Assembly: GCA_907163375.1 (NCBI GenBank) | Contig: CAJQUW010011254.1 | Span: 124,001 to 188,000, forward strand | DNA length: 64,000 bases | Direction: 5' to 3' | Origin: Prostheceraeus crozeri | Lineage: Eukaryota; Platyhelminthes; Polycladida; Euryleptidae | Shown: in pieces, positions 47,955 through 55,620 of the stretch | Numbering within the stretch: the stretch's first letter is position 1 | Layout of the letters: each line of letters opens with the position of its first letter | Notes under the pieces: generated by a model | Seen by the model: the letters and a program-made list of their open reading frames with translations, nothing else | Told to the model about the DNA's origin: nothing | The model's database searches: none | Made by a program: the position numbers and the translations under genes

Positions 47955-49085
47955 ATGTGCACATGTGGGCGAATCAATCGCAGTGCGGACGCCAAGGCGC
48001 ATGTAAAGAAGGCGGGCACCGACCACATGATTATCTTGAATAGGGTTGCGTGTGTAAAGTGTAGAGTGTTGAAGGGTGATGAGGATGAGGCGCGATTTTA
48101 CAGAGTGCATGCAGATTGCAGTGGAGGTTTGGTGAATGACTTGAGATTCACGCAGTTGATTGTTGAAGAGAGGGAGCGAATGTTGGCGATAGAGCGAGAC
48201 GGCAAGGTGGAGAATGTTGTTGAGAATGATGAGTTGGCGAGAGCAGTTGCTTCGTTGGAGGTTGAGATTGAGCGAAAGAGAGTGCTTGAGAGTGATGATG
48301 AGGATGATGTGGATTTAGATAGGGAGCGTGTGAGGAAGCGTGTGAGGAAGTTGAGCTCTTCGTCGTCGGAGGTGTCAAATATTGTCATCACCGACCCCCC
48401 GCAGAGCTCATCTTCCCCAAAAGTGAAGAGTGGTGGGATTCGTATGCAGTCGGCGAGGTGGTTGAAGGATGAAGAGAAGAAGCATGTATCGCAGCAGATG
48501 GCGCATGATTTGTTGGTAAATAAGTATGAGAGTTTGAAGAAGGTGAAGGATGAAGTCGTGAAGGAGTTGGATGAGTTGAAAAAGAAGGAACTGAAGTCGA
48601 AGGAGGTAGCGGATGAGAATATTCGAATGAGGCGTAGTGTGACTGATTTGAAGAATAAGACGCGAGAGTTGGAAGAGAAGAATGATGACTGTGAGAAGAG
48701 GGCGAGCGCTGCGGAGAGAAGAATGAGAGAGGCAGAAGCGAAGTTTGAGGAGATGATGAAGGATATGAGTGTGTTGAGAGCGAGGAATGTTGAGTTGGAG
48801 AGGAATGTGGCTCGGCGGGGTGATGAGAGACAGGCGTATGAGAAGTTGGAGCGCATGAGGGATGAGTGGAATCGTGTGAATGAGGATAGGTTGTTTGAAT
48901 TTCACATCCCTATTCTGGATAATCATTTGGATGGACAAGTCCTTGTAAATCAAAGTCTCGACGAGTCCATCATATGCTGCAACGGCCATCCGACCAAGAA
49001 ATGTCTGCATGCCACCCTGAGAATGCGCGGCCATTTACACAAATTCTCTGTTAGGAAGCGCGCGAGACTACCTAAGGATGGCTAA
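47955..49085 (+). CDS. Polinton gene: Cys/His N-terminus plus long coiled coil (376 aa), unknown function
   Basis: Complete open frame of 376 codons. The N-terminus has a Cys/His cluster that may bind zinc (C2, C4, H16, H24, C33, C36, H52, C55). Next come an acidic/basic stretch (ESDDEDDVDLDRERVRKRVR) and a Ser-rich part. A heptad-rich Lys/Glu coiled coil covers about residues 170-320 (KKVKDEVVKELDELKKKELK). A Cys/His-containing tail follows. It is the largest intact frame of the element. I do not recognise it. The position next to the left repeat is where Polintons often carry element-specific genes. A 60-bp intron-like segment (GTAAGT at 49090, CAG at 49147-49149) begins four bases after the stop. 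Confidence 0.75.
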   Translation: MCTCGRINRSADAKAHVKKAGTDHMIILNRVACVKCRVLKGDEDEARFYRVHADCSGGLVNDLRFTQLIVEERERMLAIERDGKVENVVENDELARAVASLEVEIERKRVLESDDEDDVDLDRERVRKRVRKLSSSSSEVSNIVITDPPQSSSSPKVKSGGIRMQSARWLKDEEKKHVSQQMAHDLLVNKYESLKKVKDEVVKELDELKKKELKSKEVADENIRMRRSVTDLKNKTRELEEKNDDCEKRASAAERRMREAEAKFEEMMKDMSVLRARNVELERNVARRGDERQAYEKLERMRDEWNRVNEDRLFEFHIPILDNHLDGQVLVNQSLDESIICCNGHPTKKCLHATLRMRGHLHKFSVRKRARLPKDG

Positions 49086-49342
49086 CTTGGTAAGTGAAAA
49101 GTAAATAAGATAGTATATCCTATTCTAATACATATCATTTTCATTGCAGATCTTTGCCCGCCTTCACCACCCCATCACGTTACTCCCGAGAACGAACCAT
49201 CGGCTCTCTTAAGGGCCACCTAGGGGCAAGACATGATAGAACCTCCACGCGGTTTGCCCTGGGCAGTCTTCAGACTGGCGAATACTATCATTAAGTTGAA
49301 TCTGCTACCAGTCAACTTGAACGTTGCATCGCGTTAGAGGGG

Positions 49343-49350
49343 TATATAAA
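49343..49350 (+). promoter_or_regulatory. TATA box of small gene B
   Basis: TATATAAA, 32 bp before the ATG at 49382, so the leader must be very short. Confidence 0.6.
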
Positions 49351-49381
49351 CCACTACCTCTCATTTAATTTCATTTCAATC

Positions 49382-49648
49382 ATGCAGACGCCGAACAGTC
49401 AAGTCAGCTCTCCTCGCGGACCGCAGTTAAGGCCGCGAAATTTATTTGAGAAATTTGTCAGACTAGAGGAGCAAGACAGAGTCCACAATAATCTTGCTCG
49501 GATTGGCAATCCGATGACAGCAACTGTTGTCAATCCAACGGAATGGGGCTACATTCCACTTTTCAGCCACGTGCCAATTAGCGTGGAGGTCGACACTGCT
49601 ACCAAGGAGAGAGTCAAAGACTCTCTCAGTAGAATCGGTAGGCTGTAA
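49382..49648 (+). CDS. Polinton small gene B (88 aa), unknown
   Basis: Open frame of 88 codons (MQTPNSQVSSPRGPQLRPRN ... DTATKERVKDSLSRIGRL) between repeat units 1 and 2, with its own TATA box. Beyond the TAA the same frame stays open through all of repeat unit 2 for about 60 codons. A longer ancestral protein or read-through is therefore possible. Not recognised. Confidence 0.5.
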   Translation: MQTPNSQVSSPRGPQLRPRNLFEKFVRLEEQDRVHNNLARIGNPMTATVVNPTEWGYIPLFSHVPISVEVDTATKERVKDSLSRIGRL

Positions 49649-49866
49649 GATGACGTTACTCCCGAGTACGAACCACCGGCTCTCTTAAGGGCCACCATGG
49701 GGCAAGATTTGATAGAACCTCCTCGCGGTTTGCCCTGGGCAGTCTTCAGACTGGCGAATACTATCATTAAGTTGAATCTGCTATCAGTCAACTTGAACGT
49801 TATGCAGTCGATTGCTATCCCTGAAGCATTCTGATTCGCTGTTGAGCAATTCATTGTTGAAAACCC

Positions 49867-49874
49867 TATATAAG
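49867..49874 (+). promoter_or_regulatory. TATA box of small gene C
   Basis: TATATAAG, about 41 bp before the ATG at 49915. Confidence 0.6.
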
Positions 49875-49914
49875 CCAGAAGATTGTAGCGCTTCTCATTC
49901 AATTTTAAGTCACG

Positions 49915-50169
49915 ATGGAAGCAACATCTGCTAGCACCATTCCCGTCTTCATCGATGAAGACAACGCCATTCTCGACTTCATCATCCTCGACGAGTGGGA
50001 TGAAGAGGATGAGAAGAAGGGGAAGATTAAGAAGATCATTTGGACGGATGAGGTGTGGACTCCGAATACCACCCGCATCCGAAAGGTGCCAGATGCACCA
50101 GCACGACCTAGGCGGTATAGGGTCTATGAGAACCTAACCGTCATACCCATTGACTATTCAAGCCAATAG
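49915..50169 (+). CDS. Polinton small gene C (84 aa), acidic, unknown
   Basis: Open frame of 84 codons with an acidic core (LDEWDEEDEKKGKIKKIIWT) and a basic/Pro-containing tail (APARPRRYRVYENL). It has its own TATA box between repeat units 2 and 3; unlike gene B its frame does not continue into the repeat. Small acidic proteins of this type in viruses often bind nucleic-acid-binding partners, but that is speculation. Confidence 0.5.
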   Translation: MEATSASTIPVFIDEDNAILDFIILDEWDEEDEKKGKIKKIIWTDEVWTPNTTRIRKVPDAPARPRRYRVYENLTVIPIDYSSQ

Positions 50170-50662
50170 TCAACTTGTTACTCCCGAGAACGAACCATCG
50201 GCTCTCTTAAGGGCCACCATGGGGCAAGACATGATAGAACCTCCACGCGGTTTGCCCTGGGCAGTCGTCGGACTGGCGAATACTATCATTAAGTTGAATC
50301 TGCTATCAGTCAACTTGAACGTTGCAAATGAAGTTCGGTGTAATACTTCCTTTCGACGGGCGTTCCTGTAAAGGGTGGCGAAGAAACCCGTAGCTATGTA
50401 TACCGCAAGGGACATTCGGCAATGGTCAATCTTGTTAAACCTCTCTGCGTCATGTTTGCAAGTGATTGCCTCTGTCTCAACGTAGTATGCATTCGCGCCA
50501 GGGCGACATTTAGCCAACTGTCGAAGGATGCCTAAAACTTTCCATTGCATACGTTATGAGAACCATGAGTTCTACCTGTCTCTATCAATGAGACGAATTG
50601 ATGAATGGAATGAAATGGGAGGACACTCACGCGCCACACGCAACATAACACACTTCTCTCTT

Positions 50663-51065
50663 CCGTAGTCTAACAAGCTCTTTACACATGGATCGCAGTC
50701 GATTGCTATCCCTGTATCAGAAGTGTAAGCTATCTTAATTTTATTTAACACTATTTCATCTACCATCATCGCCCATATGAAATGTTATAAGATTTACAAG
50801 TTAGACTAAGCGTGCTACTATTTCCAAATGAAAAAGTATACATGGTTAAATCATCCACTTAAGCCCATCCGTAGTCTAACAAGCTCTTTACACATGGATC
50901 GCAGTCGATTGCTATCCCTGTATCAGAAGTGTAAGCCATCTTAATTTTATTTAACACTATTTCATCTACCATCATCGCCCATATGAAATGTTATAAGATT
51001 TACAAGTTAGACTAAGCGTGCTACTATTTCCAAATGAAAAAGTATACATGGTTAAATCATCCACT
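50663..51065. repeat. Tandem duplication, two 197-bp units offset by 206 bp
   Basis: Units 50663-50859 and 50869-51065 start CCGTAGTCTAACAAGCTC and differ at very few positions. The inner words GCAGTCGATTGCTATCCCTG also occur once at 49803, just after repeat unit 2, showing shuffling of the same sequence modules. No ORF covers them convincingly. Confidence 0.85.
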
Positions 51066-51116
51066 GAAGCCCCATTCAAGTAAGTCAGTATGAAAGCAAA
51101 GATAATACGAAATAAA

Positions 51117-51122
51117 AATTTA
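51117..51122 (-). terminator. Polyadenylation signal of the 51.1-51.6 kb gene
   Basis: AATAAA on the minus strand directly after the TAA stop at 51125-51123. Such economy is typical of compact viral genomes. Confidence 0.5.
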
Positions 51123-51566
51123 TTATGGCATGTATTTCAAAAGGTCTTCATCGTCAATATCGTCCCAGAGTCTGGCTTCACATAGATAACAAAAACAGTT
51201 CACTTGCTTTAATCGTTCTTCTACTGCGAGCCTCACTTTGTCGATATACTCCCACTCCGCCATAGTTCGTGGCTGAGAGTTAGGGGTGTACCATTCCCAT
51301 AATTGGTGGAGGAATTTGGTGCTGGTGATCTCATTCACATCGTCAGTATCGTACTGGAGATACTTCCACCTCACGCCTGTTAAGTCGGGACACTCCTCAC
51401 ATACACTCTCTTCGTTGTCCGCTGGTAATGACAACTTTCTGATATTGTCCAGTCGGTACACCTTCTCTACCTTCCCCTTCGTTGGAGCGTTTGGTGGAAC
51501 GAGCGCCTTTGGTGTTGAGCATGGAGAAGAGAATTTTGTGTTTGGTGTTGTCGGAGGGCTTGTCAT
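51123..51566 (-). CDS. Polinton gene with two CxxC pairs (147 aa), unknown
   Basis: Open frame of 147 codons: a Pro/Thr/Ser-rich N-terminus (residues 1-35), then VCEECPDLTGVRWKYLQYD and, near the C-terminus, CFCYLCEARLWDDIDDEDLL. The two CxxC pairs could form one zinc site. It diverges from the polymerase-fragment gene; a TATATAT sequence at 51664-51670 lies between them and could serve both directions. Not recognised. Confidence 0.65.
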   Translation of the reverse strand: MTSPPTTPNTKFSSPCSTPKALVPPNAPTKGKVEKVYRLDNIRKLSLPADNEESVCEECPDLTGVRWKYLQYDTDDVNEITSTKFLHQLWEWYTPNSQPRTMAEWEYIDKVRLAVEERLKQVNCFCYLCEARLWDDIDDEDLLKYMP

Positions 51567-51663
51567 GTTGACTGTGAATAATAACTTTGAAATGTTTTCT
51601 AATTCTTAAGTATCAACGAGCAACCAATCAGAATGAACAGCCAATGAATGATGAATGTGAAAG

Positions 51664-51670
51664 TATATAT
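51664..51670. promoter_or_regulatory. TATA-like sequence between divergent genes
   Basis: GTATATATG, near-symmetric, 98 bp before the ATG of the leftward gene and 171 bp before that of the rightward gene. Confidence 0.45.
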
Positions 51671-51840
51671 GTAAAGTGACATTCGTGTCATTTCACTCTG
51701 TCTTTGTGACATATAAGTGAAGTGTTCTCTGGCAAATTCTATATTTGAGGCGTACAAGTGAACTGCTCTCTCGTGAATTCCAAATTTGAGTGAAGTCTCT
51801 ATCTTGTTGAAGTATCAACCTTAAACTTGATTTCGTTGAA

Positions 51841-53082
51841 ATGGTAAGTTGAAAATTTCTTCACTCATCTCCCTCAAACGTGTGGCTAATAGCATCTTCC
51901 TCAATTTCAGGCATCAACTTCATCACCAACGTCCTCCCTTTTCGAGGAAAGTTTAGAGTTGTTGAGTCAAAGTAGGTTGTAACAATACACTGAGACTTGA
52001 ACAGAGATGATAGAATGATTTCTCTTTCAGGTGATGTGAGTTCCAGCTCAGGACTCTCACGACAAGGCAACGAGTGGGAATGTGCCGACTGCGGACATAT
52101 GTTTACACGGAAGCACAGTCTCCTTCGACACATCAAACAACGTGTGGGTCAACGCAAAGCGGCGTCAATCTCCGGAGGTGAAGTTGATTCTGACGATGAC
52201 ATCTCCTTTCCTTGCGATTTGTGCCCTCTTTCTTTTGATAGTCACTTTCAGCGATCTTCGCACAGACTTCAACACACGCATGCAAATGATCACTACACCA
52301 ACGGTACCTCTACCATCTCCCTCATTAATGTTTCACATAATAATTTAGTACGCGACTACTGCATGGAGTCCAATACTCAAATAGTAGATTTTCCTGAGTG
52401 GCTCCTTCAAAATTCTAACATTATCGAAGCGCTCTTCAACAAATTAGACAATTTTAGAATGAAGGGGCTCATCTACCTTAAACTAAAATATATTAAGATA
52501 GATTTTCAAACGGGTCAAGTGACGGAGAGAATACAGTTTCATGTTCCTTCCTCTTCCGCAACTGAAGTTGTAGACTGCGAGTCTTGGCTACATTTTCACA
52601 TTCAATATTTAAAATCAAATGTAGATAAATTCAATCAACGCGACAGCGCTCTCATTTTTGATGGTGTGGACTCAGCCATATTCAAAATTTCCCTATTAGA
52701 AAGTCATGCAGCTCGAGGCACATTTAAACTACCAAAAACGTTGTATAATAAGAAAGCTGTCATCAATGTCGATTGTAAATCACAGTGTTTCAAATATGCA
52801 GTCCTATCCATCCTTCACTATAATGATATCAACGCGAATCGAAATCATACCTATAGCTATAGACAGTGGGAGGATGAACTAGTCTTTGAAGGTTGTGATA
52901 GTAACAACATGAAAATCAAAGATGTAGAAACGTTCGAAAAACATAATAAGATTAAAATTGTCGTTCACGTGTGGGAGAAGGGGTTGAAGGGTGCCCGCTA
53001 TAATTCACGTTCAACTTGTTATGAACGTGTAGTCAACCTCTTATTAGTAAAACAAGATGAAAAATTTCAAATTTCAAATTGA
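51841..53082 (+). CDS. Polinton-type DNA polymerase B gene, N-terminal part only; three exons
   Basis: Exon 1 is just the ATG at 51841-51843. Intron 1 (51844-51910, 67 bp, GTAAGT...TTTCAG), exon 2 (51911-51971), intron 2 (51972-52030) and exon 3 (52031-53082) give 371 codons in one frame. The protein starts MAST with a Ser-rich leader. It then has two C2H2-like fingers (CADCGHMFTRKHSLLRH, whose last His is unclear, and CDLCPLSFDSHFQRSSHRLQ). The domain that precedes the catalytic core in Polinton polymerases follows, with VINVDCKSQCFKYAVLSIL and VNLLLVKQDEKF. The exonuclease and polymerase domains are missing: the frame stops at the junction with the ATPase gene, which it overlaps tail to tail by 16 bp. 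Enzymatically dead, although the remnant could still be expressed. Confidence 0.75.
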
Positions 53083-53564
53083 CTTTTATCTCGCGGATTC
53101 TTGAAAATAGCATAATAGTGTGTATTCAGGTTTCGTGTACGAGCTTCTTTTCCATCAGGAAACAAATTTTGTGTGATATAGATGATAAAGCACCTTTTAT
53201 GATGTGCTGCGCGAGTGAACATATCTGTAATATCTTTTGAATTCTTACTTTCTTTTAATAAATCATCCAATACAACAACATCATTAGACTGAAGTTTATC
53301 CACTGGAATAATTCCTTTATTTCGAATAAAGTTGCGACTTTGCAATTCCTGAAACAGCGACAGTTGATAAATGCCATAACACCAAATCACTCGATTGATA
53401 GGTTCCTTAAACAACTTCCTTCTTTTATCCAATAAATTCAGCGTGAAAACAGTTTTACCTGCATGAGATGGACCTGATACAGTCAGAACTTTATCACATT
53501 GAAGTCTGAAATCCATTATAATACTTTGAGATTCAACATTTGCATAATTAACGTGTAGAGCCAA
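53067..53564 (-). CDS. FtsK/HerA-type packaging ATPase, C-terminally truncated (165 aa)
   Basis: The ATPase that drives DNA into capsids in Polintons, adenovirus-like viruses and relatives. Walker A is GPSHAGKT (residues 31-38), Walker B VVVLDD (96-101), and a polar sensor TQN stands at 131-133. The end shows the family's NPRDKSQ near residue 160. Homologues usually continue for several dozen residues after NPRD; here the frame stops after four more, exactly where the convergent polymerase fragment also stops. The 5' end overlaps the pX-like gene by 17 bp. The nucleotide-binding core is intact, but the C-terminal part appears lost. Confidence 0.85.
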   Translation of the reverse strand: MALHVNYANVESQSIIMDFRLQCDKVLTVSGPSHAGKTVFTLNLLDKRRKLFKEPINRVIWCYGIYQLSLFQELQSRNFIRNKGIIPVDKLQSNDVVVLDDLLKESKNSKDITDMFTRAAHHKRCFIIYITQNLFPDGKEARTRNLNTHYYAIFKNPRDKSQFEI

Positions 53565-53913
53565 AGATATTACCCAATACGTTGCCCACGATAAGAGCTA
53601 GCATCGGTAGTAACGCTGGAAGGAAACCGCCCTTTTGTGTTAGAGTTTCCCTCTTTCTTTGAAGGGTGACTTTAGGATTGGAGATGAAACACAATTTCGT
53701 AGCATATCGCTTAAGTAACTTTCGTTGTTTTGGTGCTAATTTCTTCGTCCTCAACTTTCTCACATGAGAAATAATTTCACGAATGAATTTATCGTTAGCA
53801 TGTCGTATAGCATTGTATCGCTGATTTGCTTTCATTCGTCGGAGAGCTTGAATGGCTGAAGAAAACTTTGAAGACTTTTGACTTTTACGTTTCGTCATTT
53901 TACGTTTCGCCAT
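53548..53913 (-). CDS. pX-like basic protein (121 aa)
   Basis: A strongly basic protein (MAKRKMTKRKSQKSSKF, then RRMKANQRYNAIRHANDKF) ending in a Gly-Gly and hydrophobic segment GGFLPALLPMLALIVGNVLG. That layout, a basic body then GGFLPxLxP plus a hydrophobic stretch, matches the pX-type minor virion proteins found next to the ATPase in Polintons and adenovirus relatives. There they associate with DNA or membranes. The frame is intact and complete. It overlaps the ATPase start by 17 bp, as in compact viral genomes. Confidence 0.7.
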   Translation of the reverse strand: MAKRKMTKRKSQKSSKFSSAIQALRRMKANQRYNAIRHANDKFIREIISHVRKLRTKKLAPKQRKLLKRYATKLCFISNPKVTLQRKRETLTQKGGFLPALLPMLALIVGNVLGNIFGSTR

Positions 53914-53964
53914 TTTCCGTGTTAGTCTTTGCTAAAACCTGTCTTTACCACATTTGCATAGGTA

Positions 53965-54294
53965 CTAACTATTGCGGCATAAGTGACACTCGAAATGAGC
54001 AATATCACAGTGGTTACATTTGCAAAGTTGAATGCAATAACATATGAAACAGCGTTGACAAAAAGCATGCTTACATCTCTTGAAGATGCGCTTTTCATTT
54101 CCATCCTTTCGCTTACATACATCGCAACACATAGTTTCACCGTTACTGATGTCTATAGCAAGTCTTTTTGAAGATATGAATTTGCTAGCCTTTTCTAAAT
54201 AATAGACGCATGTACAGAAGGAATATACTTCGAGAGTGAGCAGACATAGCTCGAAAACCAGTTGTGCTACAATCAAGTACCACTGCATTTTCAA
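53965..54294 (-). CDS. RING-like protein with N-terminal membrane segment (109 aa)
   Basis: Residues 5-33 are hydrophobic (WYLIVAQLVFELCLLTLEVY) and could span a membrane. The C-terminal half has a Cys/His pattern like a RING or treble-clef finger: CCDVC, then CKHAFCQRCF, then CKCNHC and CHLC. RING proteins commonly act as ubiquitin ligases. The start codon overlaps the stop of the upstream gene (54291-54701) by 4 bp (ATGA). A related smaller protein is encoded at 55372-55620. Function inferred from pattern only. Confidence 0.6.
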   Translation of the reverse strand: MKMQWYLIVAQLVFELCLLTLEVYSFCTCVYYLEKASKFISSKRLAIDISNGETMCCDVCKRKDGNEKRIFKRCKHAFCQRCFICYCIQLCKCNHCDIAHFECHLCRNS

Positions 54295-54701
54295 TTTTTC
54301 TTTATAGAAAGTTGAATGTGAATATCTGAAATCGCTTCAATCACTAGACTGCTGCCATGATGGTTAAATGCGTTAAGACGTTCAGCAATTATTATCATAT
54401 GTCTTTTAAAAAATTCTTCGGGGTGATCTACCACTTCCATTGAATAAGAAGCAAAATGGAGAGAGCGACTTTCCACCTCTTCCTTTCCAAAATGACTAAA
54501 CTTAATTTTCGCAACTAAGCACGCCATGACAATGCTATCAGAGAATGTATTCATTAACTCTAGAAATAGAGTGCTAGCATCATCGACCACTGCTTCGATG
54601 TCGGTCTCATCTTTATGAAAATTTATCACATAATCTTGAACAGCTCCTTTTAAACTTTGCCTATGAAAATGTAATGTTCCGCAGTCGTTTGAGAAAGACA
54701 T
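54291..54701 (-). CDS. Stand-alone paralogue of the polymerase N-terminal domain (136 aa)
   Basis: Along its whole length it can be aligned by eye with residues of the polymerase-fragment protein at 51.8-53.1 kb. Here EVVDHPEEFFKRHMIIIAER and LNAFNHHGSSLVIEAISDIH correspond to EVVDCESWLHFHIQYLKSN and FNQRDSALIFDGVDSAIFKI there. No catalytic residues. It may be a duplicated domain used as a separate accessory, perhaps in replication-complex assembly or DNA binding. The frame is complete from ATG 54701 to a stop overlapping the next gene. Confidence 0.6.
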   Translation of the reverse strand: MSFSNDCGTLHFHRQSLKGAVQDYVINFHKDETDIEAVVDDASTLFLELMNTFSDSIVMACLVAKIKFSHFGKEEVESRSLHFASYSMEVVDHPEEFFKRHMIIIAERLNAFNHHGSSLVIEAISDIHIQLSIKKN

Positions 54702-54760
54702 GATCGCCCTTCATCTAACCCATCCATTGCATGAAAACAACAACTCTTCTCATAGTAACA

Positions 54761-54766
54761 TTTATT
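54761..54766 (-). terminator. Polyadenylation signal of the exonuclease-like gene
   Basis: AATAAA on the minus strand, 80 bp after the stop at 54846. Confidence 0.5.
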
Positions 54767-54845
54767 GAATAACTATAACAAGCATGCATTATAAATCAAT
54801 GGTTTGAAACAGATAAAATAGATACAGCTGGTAACTATCATACAG

Positions 54846-55337
54846 CTAGCAATGATGACCATACAGGACTTTGGCAGTGTTGAGGTAAGGAGGAAAGAAG
54901 CATTGGTTATGAACGTAGCTACTACAACGAACAGACAAAATAGGAACAGATAAATCCTTAAAACGTTTCGTGACTTCATGGTAGTGTTGATTCACTCCAC
55001 TATCCCAAGGTGGGAGCAAAATGTCATCAATGATTAGATTGGGAAATACTTTCCTCTCCTTACCAGGATTATTACAAAAGATGCGTATAACATTGAAAGC
55101 AGCTAACCATCGTTTAAAGTCAATAAGAAGAGCACTCTCACAAGAAAAGCCATAGTCTTGCAAATATTTCAGATTAAGTCCATGAATGTGTTTTCTCGCC
55201 CATTGATCAACATTGGGATCACAGTTGGCATGTTGATGATAGACACTAACAATCTGATATGTCCAATTGTTCATAGCAATAGCACTGTGCTCCTGTACAG
55301 GTTCACCCTCACAATCCATAAAAATGATGATAGAAGC
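54846..55337 (-). CDS. DEDD-exonuclease-like protein (exon of about 163 codons)
   Basis: The frame shows a beta-strand followed by an acidic pair (IIIFMDCEGEPVQEHSAI), as in the first motif of DEDD 3'-5' exonucleases. Then come IDFKRWLAAFN, a NNPGKERKVFPN segment and a Cys-containing end. Other catalytic acids are not certain. Upstream of the ATG at 55319 the frame is open back to a splice acceptor (TTCCGTTTTAG, AG at 55339-55338), so translation probably starts in a preceding exon. A candidate ATG at 55402-55400 is followed by TAATTC instead of GTAATTC, possibly a donor that has lost one base. Stand-alone exonuclease-like proteins occur in Polinton-related elements. Confidence 0.5.
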   Translation of the reverse strand, partial: ASIIIFMDCEGEPVQEHSAIAMNNWTYQIVSVYHQHANCDPNVDQWARKHIHGLNLKYLQDYGFSCESALLIDFKRWLAAFNVIRIFCNNPGKERKVFPNLIIDDILLPPWDSGVNQHYHEVTKRFKDLSVPILSVRCSSYVHNQCFFPPYLNTAKVLYGHHC

Positions 55338-55371
55338 CTAAAACGGAAATTTACACATCTAAGGAAACGTT

Positions 55372-55620
55372 CTATAACATATTACAAAATGAAGAATTAC
55401 ATCGATGCTTTTCACGACAAAATACACAAATGATATGATGGCAACGAAGAAGTAAAATGTATCTAATAAGACCACGTCTACGACACTCAAAGCACATAAG
55501 CGAATTGTCATAGGGTAGAGTTAGGAAAGGACTAGTAATTCTCCTTCTTTGATTTGCGTTTTGATGCAGCATTCTTCTCCGACTTGCGCTTCGTACCACT
55601 GCTGTTAAGGATTTGATCAA
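55372..55620 (-). CDS. Small RING-like Cys/His protein (82 aa), uncertain start
   Basis: The C-terminal part has CFECRRRGLIRYILLLRCHH followed by ICVFC, HRC and FC, similar in spacing to the finger of the protein at 53965-54294. The N-terminal 29 codons overlap the end of the 55.5-56.3 kb gene in another frame. A later start (for example the Met just before CFEC) is therefore possible. The 3' end also overlaps the proposed intron of the exonuclease-like gene. Confidence 0.4.
   Translation of the reverse strand: MIKSLTAVVRSASRRRMLHQNANQRRRITSPFLTLPYDNSLMCFECRRRGLIRYILLLRCHHIICVFCREKHRCNSSFCNML

Larger units (their letters stand above)
49179..50326. repeat. Three direct repeats of 150 bp punctuating two small genes
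   Basis: Units at 49179-49328, 49653-49801 and 50177-50326, about 95% identical, each starting GTTACTCCCGAG and ending CAACTTGAACGTT. The forward frame (TPENEPSALLRATMGQDMIE, then PPRGLPWAV) is open in units 2 and 3 but has TAG in unit 1. After units 1 and 2 follows a TATA box and a small ORF, so the layout is repeat-TATA-ORF, repeat-TATA-ORF, repeat. Confidence 0.85.

Noticed and set aside
48098..48856. Long minus-strand ORF (252 codons, Ser/Phe/Leu-rich)
   Set aside because: It is the antisense of the Lys/Glu-rich coiled-coil gene; such mirror frames arise from codon bias. The plus-strand frame has a sensible protein composition and a TATA box.
48408..49034. Second minus-strand ORF (208 codons, Leu/Ile/His-rich)
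   Set aside because: Also antisense to the coiled-coil gene, in a further frame; composition is artificial.
49179..50326. CRISPR-like reading of the three spaced 150-bp repeats
   Set aside because: Repeats are far too long, only three, spaced by genes with TATA boxes, in animal DNA.
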